Position numbers and translations under genes: made by a program | Source: Aquarana catesbeiana | Taxonomy: Eukaryota; Chordata; Amphibia; Anura; Ranidae | Length of the DNA stretch: 64,000 bases | Assembly: GCF_042186555.1 (NCBI RefSeq) | Contig: NC_133332.1 | Span: forward strand, 128,524,375-128,588,374 | Direction: 5' to 3' | Part shown: positions 57,141-64,000 of the stretch, piece by piece | Layout of the letters: the number at the start of each line of letters is the position of its first letter | How positions within the stretch are numbered: the first letter of the stretch is position 1 | The notes under the pieces: generated by a model | What the model saw: only the letters and a program-made list of their open reading frames with translations | The model's database searches: none | Told to the model about the DNA's origin: nothing

Positions 57141-57743
57141 GGTGGGTATGTGATGTGAAGGGTGGCAGAAGACACTGCTATGTGGTTGGCCTTGCCCATA
57201 GCAGTGTCCACTGCCCCCTTTACATCAACCCCCCTGCACACACACACAGTAGTGTCCACTTCTTCCCCTTTCCCCTATAGCAGTGACCTCTGGACCCCTT
57301 CCCTCCTATAGCAGTGTTCCTTATTGCATCCTACCTCTGCAGTCTGCACACAGCAAAGATCGGGAGGAAGCACAGTTCTGGACAGAGGGTGGGGCGGGAG
57401 CTGGCCGAGTGGCTATTCATATTAACAAGCTGGTGATTACTTAGGACCTAGCAACCAATCACCTGCAGGTTAACTTAAAAAGTTAACTTGGCCAGCTCCT
57501 CCTCCCACCCTCTGTCCTGAGCCGTGCTGGCTCTCGCTCCGCGCTGTTCACTGATAACAGCGGTGGGGGCGGAGGCAGAGGCAGGGGCATGGAGAGAGAG
57601 AAGAACCAAAGGCATGGCTGGTGGCGGAGAGAGAACCAGTCCGATAGAAGGCGGGGGTCGGTGGTGCAGACCTGTTTGTGGTCTACCTGTCTGCGGTCAA
57701 CAGGTAGCCTGTGATCGACATGTTGCCGACCCCTGACTTAGAG

Positions 57744-58356
57744 CATCAAAAATAATAACTGTATAAATGTTATGAGGTACTTACAAAGTAGTTCTATTTA
57801 AATCTTAAGCTAGCACTGTCCTGTTCAGCCACAATAATACCACTTATATTTGTCATACGTATATAGCAAAAACCCCTCAAAATTATATAAAGTACCCAGG
57901 CTGTTCCTAAGTACTCTGCCTGTAGGGGAAGGGCACACTATAAAAAATAAAACACAGAGTCGAATATACAATGATGAATCCATATCCCTCAACAGATATA
58001 GGTCCTTATGCATGTACTTACACAAGGCCAAAGAAATGTATAAGGTGTCCCATCCCATCTCAATACTAGACAATAGACAAGGGGGAAATATACATACTTT
58101 TCAGCACCAATATACCATCAAAAAGACATATAATAAAAAATTACATTATTTAATGCTTTTGTTAACAATAAGGTACAAAAAGATGGCCCAATGGGCTTCA
58201 TACGTGCCAATAGGAAATGGCTTGTAAAATTAAAAACAAATTAAGTTAATATTGTCCATCATTTGAATATTTTCCTGGGTACTTTAAATCAGATTACCCA
58301 AAAAGGAAAATTCAAACGCATTTCAACTTGCAAGTAACATACGACTTCTTTAGGAT
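57744..58356. repeat. Left flank of the nested LTR; half of an older inverted repeat
   Basis: The block at about 58073-58123 (AGACAAGGGGGAAA ... CACCAATATACCATCAAAAAG) is the inverse of 62880-62935. Its right end carries a minus-strand hammerhead-like motif at 58317-58357. The LTR therefore landed in yet another foldback-type repeat. No gene. Confidence 0.5.
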
Positions 58357-58357
58357 G
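58317..58357 (-). ncRNA. Decayed hammerhead-ribozyme-like motif (copy E)
   Basis: Minus strand: CCTAAAGAAGTC, loop, GTTGAAATGCGTTTG. The first box CUAAAGA differs from CUGANGA at one base. GAA and a minimal AUGCGU stem III follow, but stem II and stem I are poor. Confidence 0.3.
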
Positions 58358-59062
58358 TTAGTGTAACGAGCCCCTTGCTCGATCGGTTCCACTCTCCCGA
58401 CACTCCTCTGCGGCTATAGAATCAGACTGCAGATCGCAACATCTGATGGTTCGGTCATCCGATGCTCCGGGATTAGAACTACAGCTCTGTGCCGTTCTAG
58501 TCCAGTTGTGATAGCTCAGAACAAACACCAGGCAGGCTGTATGTAAGTTCAAACAGGAATCTCTTTTATTGCAAAATACAGGCTTTTATACACTCAAAGT
58601 GGAGGTGCAGACCTCCTGCTCATATTACTCTAACAATACAGCTGTAACCTAATTAACCTAATTAACATGAGCTAATTAACTAATCCCTTTAGACAGCCTA
58701 GATGACTCAGACATGACCATTAGGCCAGACTGGCCATCTTGTAGTTCAGAAAATCCAATCAACATTATCACAATCAACATAGACTCTTCTTCACACAATA
58801 GCAGAGTTAATTAACACAAATAACAATGGGGATCTAATGACTCTTAGATCCCATAGTAGACTTATTTACAATACACATTTTAGCAGACACTAGACAGACA
58901 GGTGTTGGAATTTACATCAGCATCTCCTAACAGTAACAGAGGAAATAGGGAGTCCGCGCTAATGGGTGTAATTAGAAGCCTAGGTGGGAAGTATATTCCT
59001 AAATTGATAGACTGCTGCCCTCACATACGCTGACTCCACAGGGGGTGGAATGAGCGGAAAAA

Positions 59063-60622
59063 GTGAAAAAAGAAAAGTGTGTGAGTGTGGCGCTGTCCCA
59101 AAGTTGCAGAAGAAATGTCTGCATATATACAGTTTTATCAAAAGTGTCACGTGTGTATTCCTTTAAGTGAAATATGTATGGCAGTTATTACCACTCCTGT
59201 GGGTTAAAGTGACTGGTGATTTAAACATGAGAAGCATAATGAGTGCAATAAATCGCATCCAAGGTGTCTAGTGCTATATTCCCTCAAAAGGAAAAAACAG
59301 TATTAACCACTGCTAAGAGCATGAAGCGGTCTGTGTCTAAACACTAGAAAACACAAAGTTGCAATAAATACATCACACGTGACATGCAAAAAATTCTAAA
59401 GTGTCTAGTGCTAAATAAATAAATATTAAAATGTTGTTCTACAAACGTTGCAAATAACAAAGTGACAAGTGCCCTATGAAGAGGTCACTCTGAAAAGTGC
59501 TAAACACACGTGCCATGCAAATGGTTCTATGATAGTAAACAGTTCATATGGGTATGTCCCCGGTGCACTATAAGTGAAAAAAGGCGTCCTTTGTGGGATT
59601 CCTCAAAGCATACAACAGGTGTTAATCCAGTGCTGGTGTCTCGCGTTGTGATTGTGCAGAGACTCACCAGCTGTATATCCCCTGCAGGGGTAACGAGTAG
59701 TCACAGTATGTGCCACTGTGCAGCAGTACTTGGCAAGACCAGGACCAGGATGATATAAGGACATAAGAAGAAAGGATTCCATAGTGTGAAACCATTTAAA
59801 ACCACTATTTATTAGGTCAGATAAAAAGGGTACTCACATTGTAATGGAAAAAATGAGCGGTGTACAATGCTTACAAAGATGTTCCTAAGCGTCAGCTTTG
59901 CAGGGAGATGTCAGCAAGGCGTTCAGTCAAAGGCCACGCCCTACGTACGTTTCGTCACTCGGACTTCTACGGGAGCATGGTCCCTGCATCGTCTCCCCTA
60001 TCTTTATATGCTGTGCGGTCCTTAGTGCACCTGTGTTCCAGCGGCCATATTTGGTATGTGTTTGTGTTCCAGTGGCCATGTTTTTGTGTGTCGGCGGCCA
60101 TTTTCCCTGGGACAATGCAGACCGAAGCCCGCAGCCCCAATGAAGTGATTAAATCCCCGTGGAACAGCTTGATACAGCGCTGGTTTCCTGGTGACACCTT
60201 ACTAATATATGGGTCCATTGCATGTGTGTCACAGTAGTAACTATTACGTTATTTATGCACAATTCTCCCGCACAGAATATAGGTGTGTAGTAAATGGTTT
60301 GCCCTTACTTAGGAAACCTAGACAATAGTAATATAGACAACAGTAATATACTAAACCATATTAAAAATATTAAAATTGTGGTTCTACAAAATTAATGACA
60401 TGACATATATCCTAGCAATACGATATACAAACAGGCAAATAGTTATATTTAAAATGCTAAAAAATGCTAAAAATTAAAAAAAAAAAAAAAAAAAAAAAAT
60501 TTTATTAAGAAGATATATATAAAAATAGATAAAAATATGTTTAAAATTATGTGAAAAAGCGAGACAAGAAAATCATGTACCAGTTATAATCAGACAGGTA
60601 GTAGGTGTATGTTAGAATACTA
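59063..60622. repeat. Left arm of long palindrome
   Basis: Near-perfect inverse of 60879-62497. It has a minus-strand hammerhead-like motif at 59943-59980 and a 20+ base poly(A) run at about 60477-60500. Confidence 0.9.
59943..59980 (-). ncRNA. Decayed hammerhead-ribozyme-like motif (copy C, left arm)
   Basis: Mirror of the right-arm motif at 61588-61625, differing by at most one base in this stretch. Confidence 0.3.
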
Positions 60623-60878
60623 AAAGTATTTTGAATAACTTGTTAGCCAATAAGGGGAGCATTATCATCAAAGAGAGGAGCATTATCATTAAAAAAGAGA
60701 GATAAGGAGCGTTTATCATCAGAAAAGGGGGGTTTCTTATAAAAGGCGTTCAGTAATTGGTAAGAAAACAATTGAGATCCACATCTATGTTCATTCCAGA
60801 CGGTTGAAGTGTGTCTAGCTGGAAGATCCATCTGGTCTCATTTTGTGACACCTTTGTTTTCTTGTTAGTATTTAGTAT

Positions 60879-62497
60879 TTAGTATTCTAACATACACCTA
60901 CTACCTGTCTGATTATAACTGGTACATGATTTTCTTGTCTCGATTTTTCACATAATTTTAAACATATTTTTATTTATTTTTATATATATCTTCTTAATAA
61001 AATTTTTTTTTTTTAATTTTTAGCATTTTTTAGCATTTTAAATATAACTATTTGCCTGTTTGTATATCGTATTGCTAGGATATATGTCATGTCATTAATT
61101 TTGTAGAACCACAATTTTAATATTTTTAATATGGTTTAGTATATTACTGTTGTCTATATTACTATTGTCTAGGTTTCCTAAGTAAGGGCAAACCATTTAC
61201 TACACACCTATATTCTGTGCGGGAGAATTGTGCATAAATAACGTAATAGTTACTACTGTGACACACATGCAATGGACCCATATATTAGTAAGGTGTCACC
61301 AGGAAACCAGCGCTGTATCAAGCTGTTCCACGGGGATTTAATCACTTCATTGGGGCTGCGGGCTTCGGTCTACATTGTCCCAGGGAAAATGGCCGCCGAC
61401 ACACAAAAACATGGCCGCTGGTATGGGGCTGCGGGCTTCGGTCTGCATTGTCCCAGGGAAAATGGCCGCCGACACACAAAAACATGGCCACTGGAACACA
61501 AACACATACCAAATATGGCCGCTGAAACACAGGTGCACTAAGGACCGCACAGCATATAAAGATAGGGGAGACGATGCAGGGACCACGCTCCCGTAGAAGT
61601 CCGAGTGACGAAACGTACGTAGGGCGTGGCCTTTGACTGAACGCCTTGCTGACATCTCCCTGCAAAGCTGACGCTTAGGAACATCTTTGTAAGCATTGTA
61701 CACCGCTCATTTTTTCCATTACAATGTGAGTACCCTTTTTATCTGACCTAATAAATAGTGGTTTTAAACGGTTTCACACTATGGAATCCTTTCTTCTTAT
61801 GTCCTTATGATATCGTCCTGGTCTTGCCAAGTACTGCTGCACAGTGGCACATACTGTGACTACTCGTTACCCCTGCAGGGGATATACAGCTGGTGAGTCT
61901 CTGCACAATCACAACGCGAGACACCAGCACTGGATTAACACCTGTTGTATGCTTTGAGGAATCCCACAAAGGACGCCTTTTTTCACTTATAGTGCATCGG
62001 GGACATACCCATATGAACTGTTTACTATCATAGAACCATTTGCATGGCACGTGTGTTTAGCACTTTTCAGAGTGACCTCTTCATAGGGCACTTGTCACTT
62101 TGTTATTTGCAACGTTTGTAGAACAACATTTTAATATTTATTTATTTAGCACTAGACACTTTAGAATTTTTTGCATGTCACGTGTGATGTATTTATTGCA
62201 ACTTTGTGTTTTCTAGTGTTTAGACACAGACCGCTTCATGCTCTTAGCAGTGGTTAATACTGTTTTTTCCTTTTGAGGGAATATAGCACTAGACACCTTG
62301 GATGCGATTTATTGCACTCATTATGCTTCTCATGTTTAAATCACCAGTCACTTTAACCCACAGGAGTGGTAATAACTGCCATACATATTTCACTTAAAGG
62401 AATACACACGTGACACTTTTGATAAAACTGTATATATGCAGACATTTCTTCTGCAACTTTGGGACAGCGCCACACTCACACACTTTTCTTTTTTCAC
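60879..62497. repeat. Right arm of long palindrome, with extra 73 bp duplication
   Basis: Inverse of the left arm apart from isolated substitutions, plus a 73 bp tandem duplication (TGGGGCTGCGGGCTTCGGTC at 61351 and 61424) absent from the left arm. That duplication accounts for most of the length difference (1619 against 1560 bp). Confidence 0.9.
61588..61625 (+). ncRNA. Decayed hammerhead-ribozyme-like motif (copy C, right arm)
   Basis: CTCCCGTAGAAGTC, CGAGT, GACGAAACGTACGTAGGG. Stem I CCC/GGG, stem II GTC/GAC, GAA, self-complementary ACGTACGT as stem III, then A. The CUGANGA box is reduced to CGUAGA, so activity is doubtful. Confidence 0.35.
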
Positions 62498-62751
62498 ATC
62501 TCCTAACAGTATCTGTCCTAGCATTATGAATCAGCCACTATTCCAATATGGCAAATCCAGGGTCCCCAGAGTCTGTGTGTCCTGGGGGACCAGGACCCGA
62601 ATCCACAGTAATACCACCTCAAGGGTCCCCAGGCATACAGCTCACAAAGAGCACCGTTCCCTCAAATGCAAGGGCCCCCGATCGATCGGTAAGAGGCTAG
62701 CATACAGTCCCCTCCAAAAGTCTCTCTCCCGGCTAGGTCTGTCACAGTTAG

Positions 62752-64000
62752 CATCATTGGTGATTTAAAAGGACAAATCAAATATGTAGGCTGTAACAGC
62801 AACCAATAAGGTAAGATGTTCCACAAAGAGCATCAATAACATATAATACCACAAAAGATCCCAAGAGACCCAAGATTTCTGATGTCTTTTTGATGTTATA
62901 TTGGTGCTGTAAAGTCCCAGGATTTCCCCCTTTGCCTATTGTCAGATATAGGTCCATCAAGGAGACAGTAAGAGAAAGGAAGTTTGGCAGCATACCCCAA
63001 AGAAAATGCCAAACCATCAAAGATGGAATGATGTTGGAGGGAGAAAGAAAGAAACATCAAGGCAGACAAATATGTTGGTATTAAGCCAAGCTTCCAAAGG
63101 TTTCACCTAAAAATGTACCCTGTGATGAATAAAAAAAAGGACAAGGGACCAACAGAGGTAATAAGGGAGGACTAGTGGAAAGTGTCCTTCCTGCTCGTCG
63201 GATGGTAACCGTAAAGAATATGTAAATATTCTCTTATACTACTGTAAAGTGAAAGCTTGAAAATCGCATAAAAAATTAATAATAATATTGCAGCAAAATG
63301 AGGGTGTTCACACCAACACTTAATCAAGTAGATATTGTAATATATTTCGCGCAATATTATAAATCAAAATAAAAAACAAAATGGTGAAACAATTTAATAA
63401 AAACAAATGAATTAGTGACAATGGTGGTAGTGGTGGATGTAGCCTTTACTGCAAGGACCAATTGTCTCTATGTTGCAGTTAATTGCTATGGCCACTATCT
63501 CCTAATGGTGAAGATGTATAATACAATAAAGTGCATCCAGGTGAACGTGTTATATATTTAAAATTAATTCGTAAATCAATAATACTGCAAGTGGCATAAG
63601 CAGCCTACATTACCAGGACCTATTGTCTCTGTTTTAAAATGTATTCCTGTAGCCACTAGTATCAAATGGTGATGGTAGTGCAAGTGGTGCAATCAAAATG
63701 TTATCATAAATGAAAACCGTTATTTCCTGGGTTCATTGATAACAAATTGTTAATGATGAGTGCAAATAGTGCAATAAATATTATCATAAAACACCAAAAT
63801 CATATAAAATACGGTCATATAAATTAAGAGTGAATTCAAAAAATACACATTGGTGCTAAATTATAGTGCAGATAAATAGGATAAAGTCCACTGGAGAAAT
63901 AGATGGGGTAAAAATGACAGCCAAAGAGTCTGTAGACATGTAGGGGTTTCTTCTAATCAATACTGGCATATGTAATGTGATGAGTATGTGACCCTGCTGG
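62752..64000. other. Right flank of the LTR, then degenerate direct repeats
   Basis: 62880-62960 is the inverse of 58040-58123 (older inverted repeat). From about 63430 to 63790 a unit of about 150 bp recurs in diverged form (AAGGACCAATTGTCTCTATG at 63454 and CAGGACCTATTGTCTCTGTT at 63615; GCCACTATCTCCTAATGGTGA and GCCACTAGTATCAAATGGTGA). No gene. Confidence 0.45.

Larger units (their letters stand above)
56628..57735. mobile_element. hAT non-autonomous element, 1.1 kb
   Basis: Starts CAGGGGTAGGCAACC and ends GTTGCCGACCCCTG, good inverted repeats of hAT type. Flanking octamers ACACAGAG (56620-56627) and ACTTAGAG (57736-57743) agree at six of eight bases. The interior is two minisatellites and an inverted repeat (GGACAGAGGGTGGGGCGGGAG near 57375 against CTCCCACCCTCTGTCC ending 57517). 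No transposase. Confidence 0.75.
58936..62496. mobile_element. Palindromic insertion, 3.56 kb, with 15 bp target duplication
   Basis: CATCTCCTAACAGTA occurs at 58921-58935 and 62497-62511, directly flanking the insertion and bridging the two LTR parts. The insert is a long inverted repeat (arms 59063-60622 and 60879-62497, loop of about 256 bp) plus about 127 bp of extra sequence on the left. A 15 bp duplication points to target-primed reverse transcription (LINE or Penelope type) rather than a cut-and-paste transposase. No protein domain is recognisable; mirrored frames in the two arms merely reflect the palindrome. Confidence 0.75.
58362..62746 (-). mobile_element. Solo LTR (about 0.81 kb), minus strand, interrupted; TSD GTTAG
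   Basis: On the minus strand it begins TGTGACAGACCTAGCC (62746) and ends GAGCAAGGGGCTCGTTACA (58362). GTTAG flanks both ends (58357-58361 and 62747-62751), a 5 bp duplication typical of LTR retroelements. TATAAAAG and AATAAA occur close together on the minus strand near 58590 and 58570, marking the promoter and polyadenylation signal. No internal genes adjoin, so it is a solo LTR. Its two parts (58362-58935 and 62512-62746) are separated by the 3.56 kb palindromic insertion. Confidence 0.75.

Noticed and set aside
59510..62050. Mirror-image frames (82 and 125 codons) on opposite strands
   Set aside because: Duplicated only because the region is a palindrome; no protein domain is recognisable.

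Overview
The window looks like repeat-dominated intergenic DNA from an anuran amphibian, most likely a true frog (ranid). The evidence is the repertoire: piggyBac-type elements ending in TTAACCACTT...AAGTGGTTAA, Harbinger elements and MITEs with CGTACACACGGTCGG-type ends, frog-type solo LTRs, Tx1/L1-like LINEs, hAT and Tc1 elements, and long (TA)n, (CA)n and (GATA)n tracts. I see no convincing host exon, tRNA, rRNA or CRISPR array. Every long reading frame with recognisable homology belongs to a transposable element, and all are broken by stops, frameshifts or truncation. The species assignment is an inference from repeat types, not a search result.

Layout. 0.65-2 kb is a piggyBac-like repeat carrying two nested MITEs. 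2-4.1 kb is a foldback-family repeat with a solo LTR dropped into a (TA)n tract. LINE and Tc1 relics lie at 4.5-6.2 kb. hAT elements lie at 7.3-8.9 kb and 10.1-11.4 kb with a MITE between them. A 1.7 kb foldback element is at 13.8-15.5 kb. A plus-strand LINE relic is at 18.7-20.8 kb, an inverted-repeat unit with a hammerhead-like motif at 21.9-22.6 kb, and three MITEs at 26-27.3 kb. Two piggyBac elements stand tail to tail and share one TTAA (27.4-31.6 and 31.6-36.7 kb). A minus-strand L1-like LINE (37.5-42.3 kb) is split by a 982 bp piggyBac MITE.

43.5-53 kb is a large Harbinger element with three gene relics: a DDE transposase (+), a Myb/SANT-like protein (-) and a MADF-domain protein (+). 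A second, different Harbinger element (49.2-51.5 kb) sits inside an intron of the MADF gene. 56.6-57.7 kb is another hAT. At 58.4-62.7 kb a minus-strand solo LTR flanked by GTTAG is interrupted by a 3.56 kb insertion flanked by a 15 bp direct repeat; most of the insertion is a near-perfect palindrome with 1.56-1.62 kb arms.

How parts work together. In the Harbinger element the transposase would need a DNA-binding partner; the SANT-like and MADF genes share a short divergent promoter region and are the candidates. The non-autonomous MITEs at 1.5 and 26.5 kb share ends or the AT target preference with this element and were probably mobilised by a relative. Exact TSDs (TTAA, TTA/TAA, AT, GTTAG, CACACAGG, 15 bp) and one paralogous empty site support most of the boundaries. 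Percent identities, ages and family names would need alignments that I could not run.
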